A stretch of 64,000 nt of DNA from assembly GCF_008831285.2 (NCBI RefSeq), contig NC_045149.1, positions 16,795,035 to 16,859,034 of the forward strand, given 5' to 3'. Both the position numbers and the translations under genes were made by a program. The stretch's first letter is position 1; every line of letters starts with the position of its first letter. The notes beneath the pieces were generated by a model. The model had not been told where the DNA came from, made no database searches, and saw nothing but the letters and a program-made list of their open reading frames with translations. This document shows positions 22,636 through 33,700 of this stretch, one piece after another. Source of the stretch: Nymphaea colorata. Taxonomy: Eukaryota > Streptophyta > Magnoliopsida > Nymphaeales > Nymphaeaceae.

Positions 22636-23635
22636 ACTTTAGCTATGCAATGAGTCTCCTCCCTTACCACAAAACATTGTACCAGCTAATTAAATATTGA
22701 AGTTTCTCAAATAATATTCCTCGTATGTAAAATGTGGCAGTTGGGAACTAGTGGCAAATCCCTTGTGATATCCAAATTTTTTGTGTTGGAATATTTTTAA
22801 ACATTTTAATTAAATTACTTTATACGTTTTTATTTTTAAAAAATAAATATAGTAAGCAGAAGGGGCAGCAGCATTGAATGGTCAGGCGAAAAGATAAAGA
22901 CTTCTAGATTCTCATGAATATGGTCCAGCTTCGCATGTGCCAATACTGGACAAATAGTAGTGGACCGAGGAGCCTGTGTCTGTCCTTGAAGTTTTCAATG
23001 CTTCCATTTAACATACGGTGAAGAACCTTATTGTACAAGTCATATTTGCGCTACCTGCCCTTTTCTGTTGTGCTGTGCAGAGAGGATGCACCTGGCATGG
23101 AATTACACGGCTGTCACTGGGTTTAACGGTCTGTTTACAGTTGTTGTTGAGCTCTCACGATGGCGACTGAAAGTTGCGGAGCAAGGATTTTTTGGTTGAC
23201 CAGCATTTATGGTGTCACGGGCTCACAACTTCAGTCACGGCTGCCAACTTATGCCCTCAGCGTTCAACATCATTTGAAAAGCAAAGTGTATAAATAACAC
23301 AAAGTGTTAATAAAAAAAAGACTTTCAATGTAAGAACAGCGAAGGTGTTATCGCGAGGCTGCATGGCCGAAGAAAGTGAGCCATGGTGCACTCCATATAA
23401 ATTTTTTGAATTATCAAGTTATGATTTCAAGTTTTTCAATCAAAATTCTAGGTCACTATAAATTTTTGAGTTATGAGGTTATGATTACAAGTTTTTCAAT
23501 AGAAATTTTAATGAGCTGGTGTTTGTAGTGGCTCACACCAGCCCCCATGTATCTTCTGGTAATCGGTGGCGACAAACTCTACCAGCTCAAGCACCCGAAC
23601 AGGAAATTGAACACTTTTTACCATGAATTGAGATT
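22636..23635. other. Intergenic, no gene supported
   Basis: AT-rich. Contains a tandem duplication of about 62 bp around 23398-23515 (AAGTTTTTCAATCAAAATT / AAGTTTTTCAATAGAAATT). Nothing coding is recognised. Confidence 0.6.
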
Positions 23636-23643
23636 ATGATAGG

Positions 23644-23701
23644 CAGGGGCATAGGAGGGGTGGGGGGTTTGCTCGGGCCATGGCTCGGGTAAGCCCAGAA
23701 A

Positions 23702-23732
<31 letters not shown>

Positions 23733-23854
23733 AAAAATCAAATTTTTTTAGTTTGGCCCGACTCGTCGTTCCTCTTGGCCCTACCGTCGCTCCTTTTGGC
23801 TCGACCCACGGATGGTTTGGCCTGTCCCTAAAAAAAATCTTGACTCTGCCCTTG
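23644..23854. mobile_element. hAT-like MITE, 211 bp, with perfect 8-bp target duplication
   Basis: The left terminus CAGGGGCATAG pairs imperfectly with the right terminus CTCTGCCCTTG. The element is flanked by ATGATAGG at 23636-23643 and again at 23855-23862, a perfect 8-bp duplication. It contains an (AT)n run (about 23705-23729). Its termini resemble, but differ from, those of the 16294 element, suggesting a related hAT family. Confidence 0.88.
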
Positions 23855-23862
23855 ATGATAGG

Positions 23863-26207
23863 GTACCATGACCGGCCAAGCCCAATGCTCCGAATGTTGC
23901 CCATGCGCTAGAGAAAAAAAGTAATTTCTTGACTAATAGCCATTGCACAGATTTAAAAACCACGTAAATCTTTTTGCCCTATCCGTTCAACTCGAGTTAT
24001 CACTAATCCAAGTGGAGCTAATAGGTTAGGTGGGAATGAACTCCTATGGCGGGCGTTGAAGCTCTTCTCCTTTTGTTTCGCATCTTTCTTCTTCCACCAC
24101 ACATTCTAACGCACGACAGTCTTATCGGCCTACCCTAAGGAAATTCCCTCGTACCATTAAACTTTTTCTTCCCCTTCACACGTGAATAGATGCTTTTTGG
24201 TCAGCTCCATTAATGTGATACCCTTGCAAGAGATCATAAAAAGATGCCACCCACCTTTACATGTGAATGGATGCTTCTGGTTATCTCCATTAGCGACACT
24301 TGCAAGATAGGAAAAAGTGCCAGGTATGGGAGTCCAATGCCACGGTCATTTTTAGATTAAAAACTAAAAAAAAAAAAAACTGTCGTTCAAAGGACCATGA
24401 ACCGTCGCTACACCATGAACTATAGTTACCACTTCTATCATAATGATAAAAAATTTTAATTTTTCGTCTTTTGACGACATCATACACATAATACATTTAA
24501 TATATATATATATATATTATCAAAATGATAAAAATTTAATTTTTAACCCTTCAACAACATCATATTGTTGCATTCAACACATTTGAATCCCCACAACAGA
24601 ATTGAATTATAACTCTGACTTTTCAAGAGAACAGAAAAAAAAAAATTGTCGCCAGCCGAATGGCTAAATATTTAAAACACCATTGTCAAATATACCATAA
24701 ACTGTGGGTAAAAAGCCCACAAACTGTCGCTATACTATAACCCATGTTGCTAATGCATCTGGCATAGTGCTTTTGGCGATGGTTTTGAAATATTTTATGC
24801 TGCCATAATGAGTAAAAAGCTAAAATTCGTAACTAAAAATATCATTAATCGTTATTGCATCGTAAATCGCAAATGCTTGTATGATAGTTGTTTCATGGTA
24901 ATATTTTTAAATTTTTAACCATTTAACAACATTTTAATATTGGATTTTTAACCAAGTGGCCCAAAGCAGATATGGTTACGGATGTTCCAAATGACGCATC
25001 AGAAAATATTGTAACATCCCCATCGTCGTAACCTGTGGAGCGGTGGACGGTTAACACCACGGATCAACGGCCTTCACGGCTGCATGCGTTGACGTAAAGA
25101 GCTAGCTCGTCCATGAGATGGCTATCAACAATGTCATATCTCCGCCAGCCAAGTCGCGATCCCCAAGATTAGATCTGACCCCAATTCTATCGGCCAAATG
25201 TTTTTTAATTTCGATATATTTTAAAATATTTTACATTCGAAAAATTTACAAAAAAAAAATCCTACACAGGCCAATATGCTTTGATTTTAACAGCACACGG
25301 ATCCCCTCATAACCTGCTGTAACTTGAATGTTAATTTGCTTCAATGAAATATGACTACGCTGATAATCATATTTAAATCTCTAAAACATTGAATGTATGT
25401 TTAAACTCCTGTCCATATTGCGTATTAGCATCACATTTAATTGGATGTATACTTCGATCTGTACGTTAGGTCTACTGCAACGGATTCATTACGGACATTT
25501 TAGTTAAAATTGGTATTCCTTATACGTTCGAATGCTTATGAATTCAGAAAATAAACAGCTATACTGCAATAGTTGCTTGAAAGAGTATATCATCTGTACT
25601 TTTGAAATTGCTTAAAATAATGCACAAGCTAAAATGGTTCTGGAATATTGAATGCAGACTTCATTTCCGGGTTGGACAAGGATCGTTTGGGACGTATAAG
25701 TTTCCGGCAAACTGAATTTGTCTATGCAATTGGAGTTAAATATCTATTGGAACTTGGTACTTGTAGCATTTGACAAGATGATTATTTTGAATTCAAATTC
25801 GATTACTAATCAGACAAGCCACCGGACGCCCGGCTTGATATCACTGCGTTATAATGCTGAGGAGGAGCGGCGGATCCCATGAAACTGAAGCACTTCAGTT
25901 TAACGTTTGAGTTGACACCAGTACCAGAGACACGAAAGCTAATGAAAAGGAAAAAACTTGCACTCAGCAACGCTCTTTCATGATCATGAGTGAACAAAAA
26001 AGGCCGACTAAATAAAAAAAGACATATTCATGAAAGAACGATGTCTACCACGAGAAGCTCAGCACACATCTATCTAAGGACTTGACCTGACTACCAGCAT
26101 GCAAATCACAGACGATCACAACTTTGAAGAAGTTAGAAAGGAAATGACTCAGGGAAGTGGAGTGATGTAAAAGAAACCAAGGAATTGCAAAGTGGCATCA
26201 GGCAAGC
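23863..26207. other. Intergenic, repeat-like, no gene supported
   Basis: Includes an imperfect direct duplication of about 70 bp (about 24172-24310), AT-rich blocks with repeated ATGATAAAAATTTTAATTTTT-type words (24430-24920) and a short (TA)n near 24502. It resembles decayed transposon DNA. The stretch just left of 26208 is the expected 3' UTR of HyPRP-3. Confidence 0.55.
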
Positions 26208-26810
26208 TCAGGCACAGGTGTAGTCGGCAGAGGGAACCCTGCCACAGGCATTGAGGAGCAAGCTGAGGGTGACTGGGACGTTGAGGTTGATGCCGAGAAT
26301 GTTGGCCTTGATGACAGTGCAGAGGCAGGCCGCTGCGTCGACGTCGGCCAGGCCCTGAAGGAGGGTGCAGCACTGGCTGCTGCCTGGGCCGACCACCACG
26401 TCTACCAAGCCGCTAAGCACGTTAGCACAGGCGCCCAACTTGAGAGTGTCCACGGGGCACTTGCCAGATGAAGTTGGGGGGGAGGAGGAAGGAGAGGTTG
26501 GTGCAGAGGGAGTGGGCTTGATCGTTGGCTTTGTGGCGGGAGGGGGCGGCGCAGAGGGTGTGGGCTTGGGCTTGGTCGTTGGCTTTGTAGCGGGAGGGGG
26601 CGGCGCAGAGGGCGAGGGCGTGGGCTTGGGCTTGTGCGTCGGCTTCGTAGCCGAAGGGGGCGGGGCAGAGGGCGAGGGCGTGGGCTTGGGCTTGTGTCTG
26701 GGCTTTGGGGTGGCTGCTGGTCCACACGCAGCGGCGGAGGCGTCACAGCTAAACAAAAGGAGGTTTAGTGAGAGAAACAGGGCTGCTAAGATGACAGATG
26801 CGGAAGCCAT
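26208..26810 (-). CDS. Hybrid proline-rich protein with expanded [13 protein letters not shown] repeats (8-cysteine motif), 200 aa
   Basis: HyPRP family, secreted to the cell wall. Signal peptide [20 protein letters not shown]..., ending near residue 26; a long Pro/Lys/Ser/Thr domain (about residues 32-115) made of about four copies of a [19 protein letters not shown] module; then the 8-cysteine domain [11 protein letters not shown]...CCTLLQG...CLC...[11 protein letters not shown]. The repeat is also visible in the DNA (about 26500-26710, period about 60-63). The frame is open upstream to 27086, but the TATA box at 26866-26874 places transcription start near 26840, so the ATG at 26810 is the start. 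Intronless. Closest in sequence to the 17.7-kb gene. The Lys-Pro-rich module suggests interaction with pectin or other wall polymers (inference). Confidence 0.95.
   Translation of the reverse strand: MASASVILAALFLSLNLLLFSCDASAAACGPAATPKPRHKPKPTPSPSAPPPSATKPTHKPKPTPSPSAPPPPATKPTTKPKPTPSAPPPPATKPTIKPTPSAPTSPSSSPPTSSGKCPVDTLKLGACANVLSGLVDVVVGPGSSQCCTLLQGLADVDAAACLCTVIKANILGINLNVPVTLSLLLNACGRVPSADYTCA
26500..26710 (-). repeat. Coding minisatellite in the proline-rich domain of HyPRP-3
   Basis: About 3.5 copies of a 60-63 bp unit encoding [13 protein letters not shown](S/P)ATKPT; units differ in His, Thr or Ile after the ATKP and in one deletion of PS. Confidence 0.85.
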
Positions 26811-26865
26811 GTCTCTCTCTGATTTCTGCTGGTGGGTTGTGTGTTGGTGGGTAGAATGGCAATGA

Positions 26866-26874
26866 ATTTTTATA
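26866..26874 (-). promoter_or_regulatory. TATA box of HyPRP-3
   Basis: TATAAAAAT on the minus strand, 56-64 bases upstream of the ATG at 26810. Confidence 0.75.
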
Positions 26875-28081
26875 TTGGAAGAATGCCCGGAAACTTGAGA
26901 CATTGATGGTGGATCATTTGGATTCTTTTGCGCAGCCAACCAGTGATCTTGGAATCTTGAATGGATAGGAGAACATGGTAGGAGGCATCCCATCAGGTAG
27001 ACAGAGAGTCTTCTTCTTGAAAAGACCTCTGTTTCTTTCAGAGAATCACATCTGATTGATTCCCATCCTTTCTGTATCAACCTCATGTCCTTATGTAATA
27101 ATTAAGGAAGAGAACTCTGCTATAAAATAATGTTGGAACCTTACTTGGAAGTCAAGCTTAGTGAAATGGCATGCTCCTTACTCCACTGTTTAATGCCCAA
27201 CTGATCTCTCACACATCTCATATTCATCAAACTAAATTTTCACTCGCGACACTTGTGATCTCATCATACACAAGGGAAAGATCCACACAGAAGTCTATGG
27301 TTCATGAATCTCCTAGGAAAATTTTCACTTCTGATCTTCATGTGAATCTATTACATGAATCTATTACAGTAGCAAAACTGTTTGATCCGAATCAAAGATA
27401 GACGGTTGATCCTAAATCTATAAATATTAAATCTTGAAGATGTATTAAAACTATGATACCTCACCATGTATACCCAGTAGCCCAGAACTAATGTCATGTG
27501 GACGAGGATGTAGAACTTACTTCCATGGACAACGGAAGGCCCCAAAAAGTTACTGCCCTATCTCTTTGGTCCATATCTCAGAAAGAATAATATGGATGAA
27601 GTTTGAAATCTAAGCTTTGTTTTGATATCCAAATTTACTCAGTTTACGCAATACTTTGTGAATATTTTTCCACTCAAATACATGCTATATTCCGGATCAC
27701 GTACGCATTTGATTCGGATTTACTATTTCGAAGAGACAAGAGGAGACCTTGTCCGATACTTATGATTGTTTGTCATTGGCATAAAAATCATATTGTATTC
27801 ATGTCTCTTTTCCTTTTCCACCTCAACACGCCAACCTCCGTGCGATTTGAAGCACACCTGACACTCCCGTCGCTAAAGCATTTAGTTGCTTCAAATTTCA
27901 AAAGGAACTGAACGATTGCTTTGGATACGGACGAACCCAGCTGTGACATGCCGCAAATTATGTGTCGTTTTGAGCTGGACACTTGCTTACATACGATCAT
28001 CATGTGCCTTATTCCATGCTTCATCTGCCCCTCTCATATTCTGCAATTCATAATAATGTGCATAAATTTCGGCATACTCTT
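26875..28081. other. Intergenic, upstream of HyPRP-3, no gene supported
   Basis: No domain recognised in the short frames. It contains a small direct repeat ATCTATTACATGA (about 27346-27370). Confidence 0.55.
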
Positions 28082-28084
28082 TTA

Positions 28085-28224
28085 GGGGGCACTTGATGGT
28101 CTGAAATTGAGGAATAGTTCCGGACTTAAAATTCATTGTTTGTTTCAATCCTTCATGTTTGACTGAAAATAAGAATTTTGATTGCGTAAAAGTTCCTTGG
28201 ATTCTGGGCCTTCAAAACGCCCCC
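28085..28224. mobile_element. PIF/Harbinger (Tourist-like) MITE, 140 bp, TTA target duplication
   Basis: The ends are GGGGGCACTTGATGG on the left and CCTTCAAAACGCCCCC on the right, an imperfect terminal inverted repeat. TTA precedes (28082-28084) and follows (28225-28227) the element, the target preference of Harbinger elements. Confidence 0.78.
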
Positions 28225-28227
28225 TTA

Positions 28228-30783
28228 TTGAACTCCATTAGATGATATAATGCAATATATAGTGCTTTCACAGCATCATGTTTATCTTTATCTACACATC
28301 CAAGTAAAGTGAACCTGAAAGTTCTATTCAAAGCGTGCTGGCGAGACCCCTTCCCTTAATGATGAGAGAGAGAGAAAAAAAAAAGAATAAAGCTTGAATC
28401 AAGCAAACAAAAAAGTGAACCAGAAAGTTTAAATTTGATTCTCGAAATGCGTCGGTTGGGAATTCAGGAACCAAATTTAGATCAAAGTATCATGTTCTTC
28501 CAAGAGACATGCGTTAGCGATGTTGCAGATCTTTTTAAAATTATATCAGGTTGATCTACATAATATTTGTTTTTCACAAACTCAGCCTCAGAATATGTGG
28601 TTAACTGTAAGTTATCTACTTGAATAAATGGTGCTGTTGAGATGAACCTTTTTTTCTAGTAAATTAATTTTCAATTTCACCAGAATTTTGTTTAAAATAT
28701 GCCAAAAATTGTCTTTAAAAAAAAACTGATTTTACAAAATTCGGTTTTACATTTCTATCATTCAAACAAAGACCCTTTGCCTTCTGCTGAAGAATACGCA
28801 GCTAGCGCCCTCAACTTGAAGCGGCATACCCCAATTTTCAGAGGGTCGATCTCCTCTTCAAAGGAAAAAGGATTTGGTTGATAGTCTTGTTTGTTAACTC
28901 ATTGCAGCAACAGGTTGAGCATATCATATTCATAGGTGCAATTGGTTGGGTCTAACCAGACATCAAACCTTGATAAGTTCGTTCAACAAAACCATGAAAG
29001 ATGGCATCGGGAAGGCAAATCCGGAACTGCCATGTAAGTTGCGGATAAATATTTATTATGAGCATTTAATTCGTTTTCTTTTTGTTTTCCGATATTTTAT
29101 TAAAAAAAATTGCTCTTCAATCTTCCGAGTACTTAGTTCGTGTTGAAAGCTCGTCTTTAAAGTTGTTGGATATTCTTTCAAATTTCGTAATGTCAAGTGC
29201 GTGTGGTGTCAAAGATCGCAATGGTATCTTGTCCCGACAGCATGCACGCGTAAGTATCTTCTAACAGCAGCTCAAAACTCGGTAATCTGAGACGTCTAAA
29301 ATTGCTTCGATTTTAAGATATTTTTTGTACATATCCAATTAAATCAAATCAAAAGTGTACTTTAATTTCTGAAACATCCAATATAGGGTTGGTCCGCTAC
29401 TTCTGAATCTGAATTCTGATCAACGGGCACGATTCTTCGTTCAGGGTATGGATTTTAGTACTTCGATAATATTGTGCTTGATGATGCCAAAGAATCAGTA
29501 GGCCGCCGCCGGTAGCTTCCTATTGCGGCCTCTTGCCAATTCTCTAATCAAAAGTTCTTCGGTCGATTGTTCTGAAAATTCTCCTTGGGTTTGAAGAAAA
29601 CTTCTTCGGTCGTGGCCCTGCCGACCCCGAAATTCCTTTCCCAACTAAATGACATAGGGTTCCTCGTTTAGGCTCAAAACCCTTCATGATCATTTTTCTG
29701 AAGTTAGAAGCCGCTTGACGCCGAGGAACGTGTAAAAGATCATTTTAAGCTCATGGCATTCATGTCACGGCTACGGAGAAGAGGGTCCTTTTCGACTCCG
29801 ACCTCCGAGTCCTTCACGGAGCAGATTGGAATCTCTGTTCGAGAGAGAATGCCTTGAGAAATGGCGTTATGTGTCTCACAATAGAAAAGCAATATTCTTA
29901 GAACATAGTGTTACAAGAACAAAAATGTTCTTATAATGCCCTCCAGAAAGAGTGCACCGCGTAGCATTCAAAGAAACAGAGCTCTTGATGCCCCTCAAGT
30001 AGTAGTTTCAACTCCATTCAACCAGCCAAATTTGTCGCTCTCATAGACATAGGCATTATTAACGTTGCCTTGGTCTAAATCATGAATATTTCTGTAACAT
30101 CTTTCTTGCTTTTTTTTTGGGTGTGCAAGGGTGGAGAGAGAGCCAACTTGCCCTCCCATCAACCCAACCAGCCACTAAGGCTCTTGGGACAAGAAAGGGA
30201 AAGAGTAGGAGGGAGAGAGAGAGAGAGAGAGATCTTCCGCTCAAGTTTATCACCACTTAGTAAATGCAAAATTCAGCAACAGGTTGGACGAACCAAAAAG
30301 TGTACAAAAGATACATGGAAGTAGAAGCTCCAATAGGTGCACATAAGGACCTGAACGTAGTTTTTTTTTTTTTTTTTCCCTCTCCATGCCATAAACGAGC
30401 CGCCATAGAAAAACGCAACCAGAAGCAATCAGTGGCTATCACATATTGCAAGATGAGACGTTCAATTGTGTATCTCAAATGATAAATACAAAGTCCAAAA
30501 TGCAAGCAATATATAGTTAATCCCTTGGTACGACATATGTTTCAGACAAGCTTTTTGGGTGTTGTAATTTTGATTGTCTATAATGATCATATTTGGGATC
30601 ATTCCCTTCTCTATACATATTTGAGGCACATGCAAAGACTAACAACAATAACATGGAAAGGTGAATGTCACAGGTCTCCACAAATTTAGGAGCTCTTTGT
30701 GGTCACAGCTCAAAGAATATACAGGACTATCGCCGCTATGTTGGAGTTGAAGGCAAACACATACAACAAAGACAACATGGCAG
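28228..30783. other. Intergenic, including 3' flank of the RIN-like gene
   Basis: No gene recognised. Contains short AG runs (about 28365 and 30210-30231) and a GC-richer stretch at 29480-29830 with repeated TTCTTCGGTCG words, possibly transposon-derived. The 3' UTR of the RIN-like gene is expected immediately left of 30784. Confidence 0.55.
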
Positions 30784-33700
30784 TCACAGATGAAGCAGAT
30801 TTTCTACAGTAAGAGCGACTGAGTTGGTGCGCCGTAGATCCTGTAACAGCATCAGTATGTTAACAAGATAGACAAGAGAGCCAAATGAAACCCTATTATG
30901 AAAATTGAGATCAAGTGGACACCTGAAAAATCATTTCATCCGGAATATGAGGCAACACTTCCCTCACCGTATCAGCCATGGACAACAGACTTGATATGTT
31001 TTCCGTCCGAGAGGAAGATGGATTCCTCAAACGCAGGCCATCCACGCTACCGGAGTACCTCGTACCAGATGGAGGAAGTGGGGCACCTGAAGGCATCTGG
31101 GTTTGTGCCATGGGCCACAGGCTCCAAGAAGTGTCATCCAATGTATCGTGTGCATATGTTCCACCAACTGCTGCAAGGTGTCTCATCATCATTTGCACCC
31201 TTCCAAAACCAACTGAGCTTATTACAGGTGTTGATGGTCCAGCACCATCTAGACTCACGTTTGGCCAGGAATTCACCCAACCTGCATCAAGACCCGTTCT
31301 GCACAGGGAAACAAAGCAGTTCACACACCAGGCAACTATTTTCTGGGAACTTCCAACATTAGTCCAAATTAAGGAAATATTCCCTATATGAAGATACAAA
31401 AAGTATAAACCACAAAATGAATCAAAGTAAAACAAAGAACGATAATCATCAGCCTGCTCCACCAGTAAAACAGCCAAGTCACACATATATTGGTACATGT
31501 ACAGGTACCGAGGGCCGAGGGGTGGGTAAAGACAACAGCAATTTTAAAAATTATGGGTACGGGAATACAACAAGGTCCATATATATATATGTGTGTGTGT
31601 GTGTGTGCAAAATTCCAGAAACTCTCAGGTTGTTAACTTGTTATTTTAATGTAATTTATGTTCAATGCTCATAAACTCTCAGGTTATTTGATTGTATATA
31701 CTTGATAATTTGCTCGGTATTTTATATATATTCAACTTTTTCATCCATTTCTGGTAACAACACACTATTAAGAATTTATGACCTGATTCAGCCAAGTTCC
31801 CGAGTCAACTCTTCTGACCTAGTGACCTGGTCATCAGTTGATCTGAGTCTGTTTCATGGGTTTGCCAGCTATACTTTTTGGACTTTGTATCTGTATTATA
31901 ATCTTGGACCTACCAATACAAGTTATGAATTACAATACATGTTTTCCAACATCACATAATTGAGTTACCCAATATAGAGACAAGCAGAAATCCCCCTAAA
32001 ATGGGTTGCTACAATATAATTCACCAATGAACTCAAAGCTTGTTAGATGCATATAATGACATTGACCGCGAAATGGAAAGGGTAGTGTTTTAGCACCACA
32101 AATCCCTGGCAGAAGACAGGTTTTAGCAAAGTAATGGTCACTAACCTCCATATACTATTTCCTGGACCCTGTGGCTGATTAGGAACTGTACCACCTCCAA
32201 TTAGGTCATGTCCAGATGCACTTTGATCAATACCAGAACTCAACCGTCTAGCAAGTTGCTCATCATCAGCAACTTGCCTTGCTTGGTCATTCATGGACTG
32301 TTCATGATTACCCATAACAAGTGGTCTTCGACAGGTTGGGCATGAATAAGCCTCATTCATACCCTGGTCCAACCTGACATGTCAATGCAACAGTCATGTA
32401 GACGAAAACCTTAATACTTTATACATGCCTTATGGAACATACATGCCTTATGGAACATCAGCAACATATAAGGTTATGGATAATTTTAACTCATACCATG
32501 CTCTTAAGCAAGAAAGGTGGAACAGATGATTGCAAGAGAGCTTCTTTGCAGTGGCCATTGGCTCCTGCAGATTAAATAATTGTTCATCTCTTGAAAGTCT
32601 GAAAGTTTAGAAAGTAAATACAACTAAAAGAACACCCTCACCTTACAAATGGCACATTCGTCATTGTAGGCAAGTATCTCATCAGTAGAAGCATCTGGAA
32701 GTGCTCCTTGAAGAGCATTCAAAGCTACTCTCAATTTAATGAAACCTTTCACACGCTTTATCAGGGCAGCCAACAAGGTCTGTTATTTAGAAAAGGACCA
32801 CATGGAAAAGGAGTGAGTAAAGCCGAAAGCCAGCAAGTTGAGAACCAAATGTGACATTGCACAGGGAGGAAAGTTATGCTTCCTTACACGCAAATTTAAG
32901 AAAAGGACCGCATCAATGAGATGGAACGAAAGTCCATGAAGCCACCAAATATGCATGTAATGACCCATTGCCATCAACAAGGTCATCACATCCAATACAA
33001 AGCCAAAGTTCCGGATCAGCATATCTTTCCACTCCCACAATGAACCTGCAACTGTGGTTCTTAGTTTTGAAGCTTAAACAACCAAATGAACAAACATTAT
33101 CTGGATATTCAAAAAATCAGACACAACTATACATTCACCTAAATCCAAGAGAATCAAAGTGCACTAAATAACAGATTATACAGACTAACAACACTCATGA
33201 AAGCACTCATGAAATCCATAAATATTGCTTATAACATATGCAAGTGGATCAGAAATGTCAAACAACCACATCTGGCCATATTCACAAAATTAAATCAGAT
33301 TGTAAGTTTGTAACCAGCAATTAAATATTAAATCATTCTAGTTACCTACTTAACAACTATGTGCAAATATAAATTCAATTAAAAACCAAGTGAAAAGTAT
33401 GCAATCAACAATAGGTTTTGTTGTCAAGCAGCATATCTCAAGAACCATATACTTGAAGACATATCAAAGTTAACATAGAAAACCGAAATAAAAGCAAGAG
33501 ATCATCCTTTTCAGAGCAGACAAGCCAGAATTTGTTTTATACTGCCCAGACTCACCCCAATAAGGCAGTCATATAACAGGGCAGTAAACAGTTATACAAG
33601 AGTGTATTTGGTAAACATGGGGACTGGAATTAAAAAATCATTTTCTTGACTGAATCAGATTGGTTAACTTGGTAAAATAGAAGAGGTCTTCTCTCAACAA

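Noticed and set aside
26365-26865. 166-codon plus-strand open frame, Gly/Val-rich
   Set aside because: It is the antisense of HyPRP-3; its repeats are the complement of the proline codons.
30898-31391. Plus-strand open frames of 137-154 codons
   Set aside because: They are antisense to exon 11 of the RIN-like gene, which has clear family similarity and correct splice junctions.
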